Origin: an uncultured Desulfuromonadales bacterium
Lineage (GTDB): Bacteria; Desulfobacterota; Desulfuromonadia; Geobacterales; CAIOGM01
Reading direction: 5' to 3'
Length of the DNA stretch: 35,246 nt
Assembly: GCA_903929485.1 (NCBI GenBank)
Contig: CAIYUY010000163.1
Span: forward strand, 1 to 35,246
This document shows positions 1 to 7,823 of this stretch, piece by piece; position 1 is the first letter of the stretch; every line of letters begins with the position of its first letter. The notes under the pieces were generated by a model. It was not told the DNA's origin and did not search any database. It worked only from the letters and a program-made list of their open reading frames with translations. A program made the position numbers and the translations under genes.

Positions 1-243
1 CGAAGACTGAGCCTCCGCGTCACTGCATCCTTTCAGACAATCGGCCCTGCTTTTTTCGCAGGCAGCGATCAACTCTTCCTCTTCCTGAACATTGCCGGCG
101 GAAAGTCGCGCCTGTTCAGTACAGGAAGTCACGGAACTCTGCGAGCACCCCGCGACACAATCATCGTACTGGTCGGCGGAGACAGGAACGGCGGGGGAAA
201 GAAGCAACAGGCAAAGCACTACTCCCGACAGCATTTTACACAT
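1..243 (-). CDS. Small Cys-rich secreted protein (partial, C-terminus outside window)
   Basis: An open frame of 81 codons begins with ATG at 243 and runs off the window edge without a stop. A strong Shine-Dalgarno (GAGGAGG) lies just upstream, and the gene starts 13 nt after the stop of the ResB-like gene, so it is probably the next gene of that operon. Residues 1-23 form a signal peptide (hydrophobic LCLLLL core, likely cleavage after VSA). The mature part has six cysteines: a CX3C pair at 29/33, single Cys at 41 and 62, and a second CX3C at 69/73, with an acidic EEEE stretch at 54-57. The symmetric twin CX3C pattern suggests disulfide-bonded helices or metal binding, but I do not recognise the family. 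Function unknown; the call as a real gene is fairly secure, the role is not. Confidence 0.7.
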   Translation of the reverse strand, partial: MCKMLSGVVLCLLLLSPAVPVSADQYDDCVAGCSQSSVTSCTEQARLSAGNVQEEEELIAACEKSRADCLKGCSDAEAQSS

Positions 244-256
244 GAACAGCTCCTCC

Positions 257-1504
257 TCAGTTCGCATCATGTTTTGTGGTTTCCAGCAGATCCAGTGCTT
301 CATTAAATACTCCGGCATGCGTTCTCCTCGCTCCCTCGGCCCGGGAACATGCCCGGACGCTCTCCCCTTGGGAACGAAACAGCATCTCTCTTCGAGGAAA
401 GAGTAGACGGAGCGGAAGCCACAGAAAGAATGCCGCGGTAAAGAGGAATGCCGACCACCAGATGAGGAGTACGCCATAGTCGCTGACGAAATCGGTCATC
501 ACCATCCGCCGGAAATCGGGGATAGACAACCGGTATCCGTCCCGGCTGAACTCACCACCTTCGGGGAGACTCCCCGCCAGGAGAAGCTCCTTCCCCTTGA
601 GCAGCTTGAAGAGAAAGTGCATCTTACCGGTCATGTAGGGATCGGAGCCATCCTCCGGAGTCGCCAGCGACAGGGTGAGCCGGTAGGGAGTGCCGGAGAT
701 CTCCGCGGATGCTTCCCGTCCGGGGGGATAGAGTGGTAAAACCGCCGATTTTTCATACCCCCCCGGCAGATCAGGTGCAATGAACCGGCAGATCAGGGCG
801 ACCCCCAGATACCGGGGGTAGACAAACGTTCCCCTGAACCGGCCGGGAGGATAGACACCGAAGGCGCCACCACCCTTCCCCTCCCTGTTCGCCACCTCAA
901 TGAGCAGCTCCCGCTCCAGAATCGATCCGTTTGAGATCCCGAAGGTTATCTTCTCCACAATGCCGCCGTTCCCCCCAGGGGCCGGAAACGGCGCCCCTTG
1001 GATAACCGCCTGCCGATCCACGCTTCGGCTCATCAAGCTGACGAGTATCCCGCCGAAAAGGCAAAAGATCCCGGCCAGATACAGCAACCGGGCGGGGAAG
1101 AGAGAAACCCCTTGCAGAGCCACAAGAAATTCGCCGCTACTTCTGGTGGCATACCCCTCGGCCGAAAGACGAAGCTCAAGTTGAGGGAAGAGCGCGGGAG
1201 CAGACAGTTCGACACTCTCGTCAAAGAGATCGGCGTTTACCGACCTGGCCATGCCGGAGAGCGCCCGGTGTCGCTTCAGATGACGCCGGCTCTCCACGAT
1301 CATACGGCAGCCGCTGTTCAGCGGTAGAAGAGCCAGCAACCCGGCCAACAGGGGAATCCTCCGGGTGAGGGCCATGAGCGTGATCAGGGTCTCATCGGTA
1401 AAAAAGGCGATACCGATATACAGCACCAGAAAGAAACCGAGGACGACGGGAGGGAGCGCCCGAGACGATATGATTGCCCAGAGGGTACGGGGTAGACGGT
1501 TCAT
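257..1504 (-). CDS. ResB/Ccs1-like membrane protein, divergent, lacking the membrane His
   Basis: 415 aa. Two N-terminal membrane segments (about 18-35 and 48-62) are followed by a short soluble part, a third segment (about 139-157), a large extracytoplasmic domain (about 160-340) and a last segment (about 345-370). That is the topology of ResB/Ccs1 proteins of System II cytochrome c maturation. The end of the soluble domain (GYRLSIPDFRR, then the last membrane segment) lines up by eye with the true ResB at 7824-9182 (GYRLEMRDMPY). The third segment reads LLYLAGIFCLFGG where that ResB has IFHLSFFLILLGG, so a Tyr replaces the His. The start codon overlaps the stop of the DUF2318 gene by 4 nt (ATGA), so the two are translationally coupled. 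It may be a scaffold or redox partner of the ABC/DUF2318 system rather than a heme ligase. Similarity is weak, so the family call is tentative. Confidence 0.55.
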   Translation of the reverse strand: MNRLPRTLWAIISSRALPPVVLGFFLVLYIGIAFFTDETLITLMALTRRIPLLAGLLALLPLNSGCRMIVESRRHLKRHRALSGMARSVNADLFDESVELSAPALFPQLELRLSAEGYATRSSGEFLVALQGVSLFPARLLYLAGIFCLFGGILVSLMSRSVDRQAVIQGAPFPAPGGNGGIVEKITFGISNGSILERELLIEVANREGKGGGAFGVYPPGRFRGTFVYPRYLGVALICRFIAPDLPGGYEKSAVLPLYPPGREASAEISGTPYRLTLSLATPEDGSDPYMTGKMHFLFKLLKGKELLLAGSLPEGGEFSRDGYRLSIPDFRRMVMTDFVSDYGVLLIWWSAFLFTAAFFLWLPLRLLFPRREMLFRSQGESVRACSRAEGARRTHAGVFNEALDLLETTKHDAN

Positions 1505-2850
1505 TTACCTTCCCCGCTGCTCTTGGTCGTTGTCTGAACGGTCCGGTTCCAGCTGTTGACCAGGGTAAGCGCGTCAAGACGAACTCCATCTTCACGCTCC
1601 AGAAACGAAACCGGCACCGGGTTACATCCCCCTGGTTTTCCCACCGTATCCAGAGGGATGAGGGTCTTGCAGTAATAGCAGAGCACCATCCCCTCGGTCT
1701 GTCCATAGCCATCGGGCTTGCAGATGGCGCAAGCGTCCAGAACCACCGTCAGCTTTCCGGCAGGGGTCATGAGCACAAAGAACCGCACCTCTTTTCCTCC
1801 CTGTTTGTACAGGTACTTATGCAGTCTGCCGTCCTCCAGGTCAACCTCCCCCTTGCGGGGGATGAAGAGCTCACCGGCTGGGGTGGCGGTGACCGACAGC
1901 GGTTTCGGATCCCAGTACTCAACATTAGGGAAAGAGCTCCGATAGGCGGCCCCGGCAAGAGCCGCCAGGGCGATGGCGGGAATCACCAGGGTGCGCCTTT
2001 TTTTTGAGATGGCGGCTGCCAGCAACCTGCGTCTTTGGGCCCCTTGGCGAATCTGGGCCACCGACGGCAACGGCTCCAGGTAAATGGCCAGGGAGATAAG
2101 AATCACCGGGAAGAACCAGATGACCATCCCCCCCCAGAAACCGACCTCCTTGCCGAAGAGGAAGCCGATATACCCCCAGATGGCCGGTCGAATGAAGATA
2201 TGGTCAGGTATCAGGATTGATTCCATGAACTGATGCACAAAATCATGGGTCCCCTTCATCACCTTCATGCTCAGCGGCGAGAACAGATCAAGAACGAGGC
2301 TGGAAGAAGAAGAGAAGAGAAGAAGCGCCACCAGGACGGCCGGCAGGGATGAGGGAGTCACCCCGATGGATGGCGCCAGCCGCCACTCGACCTTGCGGGC
2401 GACAACCACCAGGAGCACGCCGGCCAAAGCCAGCGTCGAAAATACGAGGAATCGCACCGTGCCGCTCTCCGACCCGGGGAACAGGGAGGCGCTGATCCCC
2501 CCCGCCACCATGCCGACTATGGCGCCCCCCCCCCAGGCGCAGAAGGGACTCTCAACGAACCGCTCAACCCGGACCAGAGGGAAATCCCGGACGGTACTCC
2601 GGTAGACGGCGGCAACGGCAACCACCCAGAGGAGAAAAAAGCTTCCCCCCACCGCACACCTGATGATCCCCAGGGGAACCGTCCCCGAAGCAAGCCGGGC
2701 AAGGAGAGCATATCCGACGACCCCCATGGTAAACCCGCCGGCCGCCCAGAGGGATACGCCCCTACGCCGCCCCGGAATGCCTCGCAGAAGAAGCAGAACC
2801 ATGATTGTCCAGGCAATGAGCTGAGGGATCAGTTTGAATACGAATTGCAT
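1501..2850 (-). CDS. DUF2318 (Fe-S-type) domain membrane protein
   Basis: 449 aa. The first roughly 300 residues hold about eight hydrophobic segments. An extracytoplasmic C-terminal domain (about 305-449) has the DUF2318 cysteine pattern: C374-x2-C377 (DACAICK), C391-x2-C394 (CYYCK), C409 (GGCNPVP), and His344. DUF2318 proteins are annotated as Fe-S-containing or predicted metal-binding membrane proteins and sit beside MacB-like ABC genes in the FetM/P19 iron loci (for example Campylobacter Cj1658-Cj1665). Here it follows the ATPase gene by 41 nt, with an AGGAAA ribosome site before ATG 2850, and it is coupled to the next gene. No FetM-type permease or P19 protein is in the window, so the substrate cannot be fixed. 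Inferred role: periplasmic redox handling of a metal, with the ABC transporter. Confidence 0.8.
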   Translation of the reverse strand: MQFVFKLIPQLIAWTIMVLLLLRGIPGRRRGVSLWAAGGFTMGVVGYALLARLASGTVPLGIIRCAVGGSFFLLWVVAVAAVYRSTVRDFPLVRVERFVESPFCAWGGGAIVGMVAGGISASLFPGSESGTVRFLVFSTLALAGVLLVVVARKVEWRLAPSIGVTPSSLPAVLVALLLFSSSSSLVLDLFSPLSMKVMKGTHDFVHQFMESILIPDHIFIRPAIWGYIGFLFGKEVGFWGGMVIWFFPVILISLAIYLEPLPSVAQIRQGAQRRRLLAAAISKKRRTLVIPAIALAALAGAAYRSSFPNVEYWDPKPLSVTATPAGELFIPRKGEVDLEDGRLHKYLYKQGGKEVRFFVLMTPAGKLTVVLDACAICKPDGYGQTEGMVLCYYCKTLIPLDTVGKPGGCNPVPVSFLEREDGVRLDALTLVNSWNRTVQTTTKSSGEGK

Positions 2851-2891
2851 CCGGTTTCCTTCTATTCATGCAGGGCGCTGACCTTCAGCCC

Positions 2892-3572
2892 TCAGCCTTC
2901 AACCAGCTTTTTCTCTTCGCGCACCAGGACCCCGTCGTCCAGGTAAATGGTTCGGTCTCCCCAGGCAGCCACCTCCTGGTTGTGCGTCACCATGATGATC
3001 GTGAACCGCTCCTCGACCCGCAACTCCCGGAGAAGCTCCAGCACCATGGTCGTACTGCCATGGTCCAGATTCCCGGTGGGTTCATCCCCCAGGAGGAGCC
3101 GCGGACTGTTGATGATCGCCCGGGCGATACAGACCCGCTGCTGCTCCCCGCCGGATAGTTCACCCGGCCGATTTTTCAGACGATGACCAAGCCCCACTCG
3201 TTCCAGAGCCGATCGGGCCTCGGCCTCATCGGGAACAGAGTGAAAGTACTGGGCCAGCATGACGTTCTCCAGGGCGTTCAGGTAGGGGATAAGATGGTGC
3301 TGCTGAAAAATTATCCCGACGAATTCACGGCGGAAACGGGCCAAGCCGTCCTCATCCCGCCCCAGGAGATCCTCTCCCCCCACCTTCAGCATCCCGGCGG
3401 TGGGGCGATCCAGTCCACCCACTAGGTTCAGGAGGGTGCTTTTCCCGGAACCGGAGTGCCCCATAACCGAGAGCCACTCCCCCTCCGGAACCGTAAGATC
3501 CAGAGGTTTCAGGGCGCGGATCTCGCCGTAGCTCTTTGTGAGCCCTGCTGTTTCAATTATCATGGACGCCAT
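2892..3572 (-). CDS. ABC transporter ATPase, MacB/LolD type
   Basis: 226 aa, full length for this class. Motifs seen: Walker A GHSGSGKS (38-45), Q-loop Gln90 (IIFQQHH), signature LSGGEQQR (139-146), Walker B with catalytic Glu ([12 protein letters not shown], 159-170) and H-loop His197 (MVTHNQE). The LFQ/GNLD style is that of ATPases that pair with FtsX/MacB_PCD permeases (LolD, MacB, Cj1663-like). It follows the second permease gene after 8 nt, and ATG 3572 is preceded by AAGGA. It should energise the two permeases just upstream. With this gene set, a role in extracytoplasmic mechanotransmission or metal handling is more likely than lipoprotein export; that point is inference. Confidence 0.9.
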   Translation of the reverse strand: MASMIIETAGLTKSYGEIRALKPLDLTVPEGEWLSVMGHSGSGKSTLLNLVGGLDRPTAGMLKVGGEDLLGRDEDGLARFRREFVGIIFQQHHLIPYLNALENVMLAQYFHSVPDEAEARSALERVGLGHRLKNRPGELSGGEQQRVCIARAIINSPRLLLGDEPTGNLDHGSTTMVLELLRELRVEERFTIIMVTHNQEVAAWGDRTIYLDDGVLVREEKKLVEG

Positions 3573-3580
3573 AAAAATCC

Positions 3581-4741
3581 TTACTCCCCTCGCAGGCTCC
3601 GAACCGGATCAAGCCGGAAAACGGAGATCATCGGCCCCAGGCTCCCCAGGAGCGCCAGGAGGAGGCTGACCCCGACCGAAACAGGAGCATACCAGAGAGT
3701 GATCCCGGCTGACACCCCGAAAACAGTCCAGGTGATGAACTGGGCAATACCGCATCCCAGAAGATACCCCACGACACCACCCGCCACTCCCAGAAGGAGC
3801 GCCTCGGCGGCAAAGATACGGAGCAGTTCCCATCGGGTCCCCCCCATAGCCTTCATGAGCCCGATTTCCCTACTCCGCTCCAGGACCGCCGTGCTCATGG
3901 TGCCGGTGACGCTGCTCCCGGCGGAGAGGAGCACCACCGCAGTCACCAGGAGCATGAGCAATTTGACTTTGGCAAGGAGTCCCTCGCTGGTCCGGGCGAT
4001 CTGACGGACCTCGGTTACTCTCGCCTGGGGAAGAAACTGCTGGAGTGTAGCGGCCCGCACTCTGAGGCTTACTCCATCGGCGGGAACCAAGAGCCGAACC
4101 GTGGAGAGCCGGCCATCCAGGTCAAGGATTTTCTGGAGTTCCGGGAGGTGGAGAAAGAGGAGCCCATCCTCTTCCCCCCCCGTGGCGACGATGCCGGCCA
4201 GGCGGAGTCGCACCGGTTCTCCGGCGCCGGCAAGCTCCACGGTGTCACCTACCTTGAGATGAAAACTCGACGCCAGATCACTCCCCACCACCACTTGGCC
4301 GGGAGCAGGCCACCCACCCTGAAGCTGCCACCAGGGAAAGAGCCGGCGGATCTCCACGAAGTCGACCCCCTCCACGAGGATATCGGCGCTCCCCAGACGA
4401 AGGGCGCCACGAAGGTGTTTGGAGCGTTCCGCAATGAGACCGCTCTTCGTCAAAGCTCCATCCACCTGCTCCTGCCGCAGATACGCAGGTTCGCTGACGA
4501 CCCCGAAATTCAGTCCCCCGCTCCCCACGTCCAGACGCGCACTGTTGGGTACGACCACCAGATTGGCGCCATATTTGCGCACCTCCTCCGCCACCCGCTT
4601 CCCCATGGAGAAGGAGACGATCCCCAGGGCCGTGGCAAGGCTGGACGCCATGGCAAGTACCGCCAACAGGAGCAGCGTTCGCCCTGCCCGATGGGCAAGC
4701 GCCCGAAAAACAAGATGTATAAGCCAGCTGCGTCGATTCAT
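3581..4741 (-). CDS. FtsX/MacB-type ABC permease 2
   Basis: 386 aa. One N-terminal membrane segment (about 16-42) is followed by a large periplasmic MacB_PCD-like domain (about 45-265) and three C-terminal segments (about 268-290, 315-340, 350-372) ending in PVRSLRGE. The stretch SREIGLMKAMGGTRWELLRIF just after the first C-terminal segment is the coupling region typical of FtsX-like permeases. It starts 10 nt after the stop of permease 1 (AAAGGAT then ATG 4741). Together with permease 1 it most likely makes a heterodimer served by the ATPase at 2892-3572. The same pairing of two MacB-like permeases with one ATPase and a DUF2318 protein is known from FetM/P19 loci. Confidence 0.88.
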   Translation of the reverse strand: MNRRSWLIHLVFRALAHRAGRTLLLLAVLAMASSLATALGIVSFSMGKRVAEEVRKYGANLVVVPNSARLDVGSGGLNFGVVSEPAYLRQEQVDGALTKSGLIAERSKHLRGALRLGSADILVEGVDFVEIRRLFPWWQLQGGWPAPGQVVVGSDLASSFHLKVGDTVELAGAGEPVRLRLAGIVATGGEEDGLLFLHLPELQKILDLDGRLSTVRLLVPADGVSLRVRAATLQQFLPQARVTEVRQIARTSEGLLAKVKLLMLLVTAVVLLSAGSSVTGTMSTAVLERSREIGLMKAMGGTRWELLRIFAAEALLLGVAGGVVGYLLGCGIAQFITWTVFGVSAGITLWYAPVSVGVSLLLALLGSLGPMISVFRLDPVRSLRGE

Positions 4742-4751
4742 CTAATCCTTT

Positions 4752-5981
4752 TCACCCTTTCAGCACCTTCACCGGTTCGATGAGAAACGCTCGGCGCAGG
4801 GGAGCGGCGCTCCCGGCTAAGGCCACGGCAAAGGCCGAAACCATGGCGGTGGGAAGGAGCCAGAGGGGAGACTTTATGGCCGAGTTGAAAACCGATTGAC
4901 TGATGAGAGCGGCAAGCTGATCACCCAGCAGATAGCCGACAATCCCACCAGCCAGGGAGATGATCAAGGTTTCCCCCAGGAAAATGGCGGAGATCTGCAA
5001 CCGGTCGGCGCCGATCGCCTTCATGAGGGCTATTTCGGGGCTCCGTTCGGCCATGGAGGCCATGAGACTGGTGGAGACGGCAATGGCCGAGGCCCCCAGG
5101 GCAAGGAGCGTCAGCAACAGGACGACGCTGTTCAGCTTGGTCAGAAGCGCACCTTCGGCGCTGGCTATCTGCCAGATCGGTTTGGCGCGACTCCCGGCCA
5201 TCACCTCTTCCACGTTCTTGGCCACCGAGGTAACGTAGGCGGTGCAGTACCACTTCTCATACTCTTCCTTGCTCATGGCGGCGGGATCTTTTTTCCCAAA
5301 AGCATCCATGGGGACCGTCACGGCGCTCACCAGAACCCGGGAGAGCTTTCCCATTTTCCCCAGCAACGACTGCACCGTCACCAAAGGGGCGAAAAACTGC
5401 TCCTCCTCGTACCCCCCCGTGGTCACGATTCCCACAACCCTGAACGGTTTGGTTGCTCCCCGTGCCAGGGCAACCACCCGGCTCCCCAAGACAACCCCCA
5501 AACGCCGCGCCAGGGAGGCTCCCACCACCGCCTCGTCCGCATCCTGGGGCATCCCACCTTGCAGTTCCCACCAAGGTGCGATAACCTGTATCCCCTGAAA
5601 ACTGGGCTCTTCCCCCTCTACCAACAACTGTTTATAAAACCAGCTCCCCGTGATCACTGCCCGTTCATGTTTCGTGCCGGCGGTCAGATCGACAAGGCCG
5701 AAAAGGTAAGGGGTAAAACCGGTGATGTTGTATTTCCAGAAGACCGTCTTGATCTTGGGAAGATCCACCTCCCGGAGAAAGCCCCCCCCTTCCACGGCGG
5801 AGGGCTCCAGAAGGATATTCGCCCCGTAACTCCGGAGCTCAAGGGACATCTTATGGGAGATCTCACCGGCGATTCCCAGGAAGGAGGTAGCCACGGCCGC
5901 TCCCATGGTGATGGAAAGAAACACGAGAAAAATCGACCGTGGACGCTTGAGAAAGGAGTTTTTGAGGATACGGAAGAGCAC
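4752..5981 (-). CDS. FtsX/MacB-type ABC permease 1
   Basis: 409 aa. Same plan as its neighbour: N-terminal membrane segment (about 15-40), periplasmic domain (about 42-285), three C-terminal segments (about 288-312, 335-358, 370-392) and the conserved end EPVKVLKG. The coupling stretch SPEIALMKAIGADRLQISAIF is clear. The periplasmic part has an insertion with an acidic/aromatic patch (KKDPAAMSKEEYEKWYC, about 228-245) including one Cys that permease 2 lacks. The start at 5981 is GTG (MLFRILKNSF) with only a weak AAGGT ribosome site; the sequence directly upstream is filled with heptamer repeats, which may have displaced the original leader. Probably first gene of the ABC/DUF2318 unit, or read from the genes further upstream. 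Confidence 0.87.
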   Translation of the reverse strand: MLFRILKNSFLKRPRSIFLVFLSITMGAAVATSFLGIAGEISHKMSLELRSYGANILLEPSAVEGGGFLREVDLPKIKTVFWKYNITGFTPYLFGLVDLTAGTKHERAVITGSWFYKQLLVEGEEPSFQGIQVIAPWWELQGGMPQDADEAVVGASLARRLGVVLGSRVVALARGATKPFRVVGIVTTGGYEEEQFFAPLVTVQSLLGKMGKLSRVLVSAVTVPMDAFGKKDPAAMSKEEYEKWYCTAYVTSVAKNVEEVMAGSRAKPIWQIASAEGALLTKLNSVVLLLTLLALGASAIAVSTSLMASMAERSPEIALMKAIGADRLQISAIFLGETLIISLAGGIVGYLLGDQLAALISQSVFNSAIKSPLWLLPTAMVSAFAVALAGSAAPLRRAFLIEPVKVLKG

Positions 5982-5994
5982 TTTTGTAAACCTT

Positions 5995-6088
5995 GTGAAT
6001 GGTGAATGGTGAATGGTGAATAGTGAATAGAACCTTGTGAAAGGTGAAAGGTAAAGATTTTATTCACCATTCACTATTCACCTTTCAC
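5995..6088. repeat. Heptanucleotide tandem repeats with inverted copies
   Basis: Five tandem copies of GTGAATR occupy 5995-6029, two copies of GTGAAAG lie at 6037-6050, and four inverted copies (ATTCACC/ATTCACT type) at 6062-6088. The inverted halves can pair into a hairpin. The block lies right before the GTG start of permease 1, so it forms that gene's leader. Heptamer arrays of this kind (STRR-like) are known in cyanobacteria and in some Geobacter genomes. Confidence 0.85.
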
Positions 6089-6103
6089 GGTTTTTTGTTT
6101 CTC

Positions 6104-6214
6104 GTTCCCAAGCTCCAGCTTTGCACGTTTTCGAAGGTCATGCCATATTTAGCCTGTCATCTCCGAAGCTGGAGCTTCACCCACAAGTATGTTCCCAAGC
6201 CGGAGCTTGGGAAC
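6104..6214. repeat. REP-like palindromic module (AAGCTCCAGCTT family)
   Basis: Three related pieces follow each other: GTTCCCAAGCTCCAGCTT at 6104-6121, a perfect palindrome GAAGCTGGAGCTTC near 6165-6178, and GTTCCCAAGC-CGGA-GCTTGGGAAC at 6191-6214 with 10-bp arms. The shared core suggests a dispersed, non-coding repeat family that inserted in the space between the membrane-protein gene and permease 1. No open frame or terminal direct repeat is visible. Confidence 0.7.
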
Positions 6215-6247
6215 AAGATAAACCCCTAAAACACCTGAAAGGTTCTC

Positions 6248-6296
6248 TTCACTCTTCACTCTTCACTCTTCACTCTTCACTCTTCACTCTTCACTC
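6248..6296. repeat. Heptanucleotide tandem repeat (TTCACTC)x7
   Basis: Seven perfect copies of TTCACTC (GAGTGAA on the minus strand) run from 6248 to 6296. The array overlaps the last codons and the stop (6277-6279) of the 146-aa membrane protein gene. The unit resembles the GTGAATR heptamers 160 nt away, so both may come from one expanding family. Confidence 0.92.
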
Positions 6297-6717
6297 TTTT
6301 TTCAAGCAGCGCCACCTTCTTCTGCATCCGACGCCACGCGAATCCACCCCAGACCACCGCCGTAAACATCATGACATGCTTCACCGCCAAAGCAGGAATC
6401 TGCAGCTTCTCCGCCGCGTTCGCCCACTCAAAACTCGTGTAGAAGATGGTCCTGGGGACGCCGCCAAGAAGCACCCACCAGAGGGCGAACTTGAAGAGCT
6501 TCACCATGGAGCGGTTCGTCTTCAGGAAGAAGAGCGTGGCTTCAGTACTGTTCACGGATGCTTGAATACGAAGGATCGCGTGAAGGGCGAACCCACTCCC
6601 CACCATCAGCCCGGTGGCCATGTCGTGGAGATAGTTGTTCATCATGATGGCGACACCGAATCCCGGAGTTATGGGGATCCGCCCGGTGACCATGGCGTGA
6701 AGAAAATTGTCCATCAT
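6277..6717 (-). CDS. Small polytopic membrane protein with membrane histidines
   Basis: About 146 aa from ATG 6717 (AAGGG ribosome site; a TTG at 6723 and an ATG at 6714 are alternatives). Hydrophobic segments lie near residues 12-30, 35-52, 70-90 and 110-130. Several His sit in or at the edge of them (FLHAMV, NYLHDM, ALHAIL, VKHVMMF), which would fit b-type heme or metal ligands, but I do not recognise the family. It begins 2 nt after the stop of the WG-repeat lipoprotein gene, so it is cotranscribed with it. Its last codons (RVKSEE) are written by the heptamer array at 6248-6296, so the C-terminus is set by repeat number. Function unknown; a membrane electron-carrier or accessory subunit is a guess from context. 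Confidence 0.75.
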   Translation of the reverse strand: MMDNFLHAMVTGRIPITPGFGVAIMMNNYLHDMATGLMVGSGFALHAILRIQASVNSTEATLFFLKTNRSMVKLFKFALWWVLLGGVPRTIFYTSFEWANAAEKLQIPALAVKHVMMFTAVVWGGFAWRRMQKKVALLEKRVKSEE

Positions 6718-6719
6718 GG

Positions 6720-7799
6720 TCAATTACCCTTTTTATCAGGTGTAAAATGAGTGTAGTAATGGGTGAACTGATCGATAATCCTCTGATCCCACTCAAAGCG
6801 CGGCTCGATGATCATCTTTCCGGTCCGGTCAATATAACCGCAGTTATTCCCCACCTTCACCGGCGCCAGACCATCCACAAAGATGGAGCCGGCGTCGAAC
6901 CGAGGCTTGATGACCATTGTTCCCGTCTTATCCATGTAGCCGACTTTCCCCTTCTCCATCACCGGCGCCAACCCTTCCGAGAAGATGGTCGCCGAGGCGA
7001 ATTCCCGAGGTATGATCGGTTTTCCCGTCGGGTCTATCAACTGCCAGCTCAGGGATTTCCTGACTGCGGCGACACCTTCATTAAAACTCGTCCCTTCCGA
7101 GTACTGGGGGGGGATAACCATGGTCCCCTTCCGATCCAGATAACCGACGATCCCGAACTTACCGTTGATCTTCACCATAGCCAGCCCGTCACGGAACATG
7201 GCGGCCTCATAAAATTGCGGCGGGATCACCATGACGCCGCTTTTATCGATGTAGCCATGCTTCCCGCCCACCTTCACGGAGGCGAGCCCTTCGGAAAACT
7301 GCGCGCCATCGTCAAACCGGGGCTTGATGATTAATTTCCCCACGGCATCGATGTAGCCGGCCTGGGCGCCGCTCCCCTTGGAGACGATAACCGCGGACAG
7401 CCCCTCGGTGAAGGCGAAGGTGGAGAGGTACTCTGCGTCAACCACACTCTTTCCTTCCTGATTTATGTACCCCCACTTGTCACCCTTGCGCACCGACGCC
7501 CTCCCCTCCAGGAAGATCGATGCGACATCAAAGGTGGGAGGGATGACCACCCTCCCGTTGACATCGATATAGCCGTTCTTCCCCTTGACCCGCACCGCCG
7601 CAAGCCCCTCCGAGAAGATGGCGGCGGAATCGAATTGAGCGGGGATGACCATGATCCCCCCACGGTCGCAGTAACCGTACCTCCCGTTAAATTTCACCAG
7701 CAGACGCAAGGATTTGTCCAGATCGACTTTTTTTTCCTGCTGCCGGCAGCCGGCGCAGAAAGTCAGAATGACCAGCAGAAGAATCAGGGACTTATGCAT
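6720..7799 (-). CDS. WG-repeat (KWG) lipoprotein
   Basis: 359 aa. A lipoprotein signal ends with the lipobox FCAGC (Cys18). The rest is made of nine repeats of about 34-38 residues with the pattern GKxGYIDxxGxxVIPPxFDxAxxFSEGLAxVK, the WG/KWG repeat found in many bacterial envelope proteins and thought to form beta-rich repeat folds. Ribosome site GGAGG precedes ATG 7799. It follows resB after 24 nt in the cytochrome maturation operon. The function of WG proteins is not settled; here it may be a periplasmic binding scaffold for envelope partners (inference). Repeats 6 and 7 are the most divergent, repeat 7 having lost the GY core (SLSWQLID). Confidence 0.9.
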   Translation of the reverse strand: MHKSLILLLVILTFCAGCRQQEKKVDLDKSLRLLVKFNGRYGYCDRGGIMVIPAQFDSAAIFSEGLAAVRVKGKNGYIDVNGRVVIPPTFDVASIFLEGRASVRKGDKWGYINQEGKSVVDAEYLSTFAFTEGLSAVIVSKGSGAQAGYIDAVGKLIIKPRFDDGAQFSEGLASVKVGGKHGYIDKSGVMVIPPQFYEAAMFRDGLAMVKINGKFGIVGYLDRKGTMVIPPQYSEGTSFNEGVAAVRKSLSWQLIDPTGKPIIPREFASATIFSEGLAPVMEKGKVGYMDKTGTMVIKPRFDAGSIFVDGLAPVKVGNNCGYIDRTGKMIIEPRFEWDQRIIDQFTHYYTHFTPDKKGN

Positions 7800-7823
7800 T
7801 ATTCACAACCTCCGTAATCTAAC

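Noticed and set aside
4896-6005. 369-codon plus-strand ORF opposite permease 1
   Set aside because: Low-complexity His/Gly/Arg composition, no recognised motif, and fully inside a clear ABC permease.
6248-6296. CRISPR-like array
   Set aside because: Units are 7 bp with no spacers; this is a simple tandem repeat.
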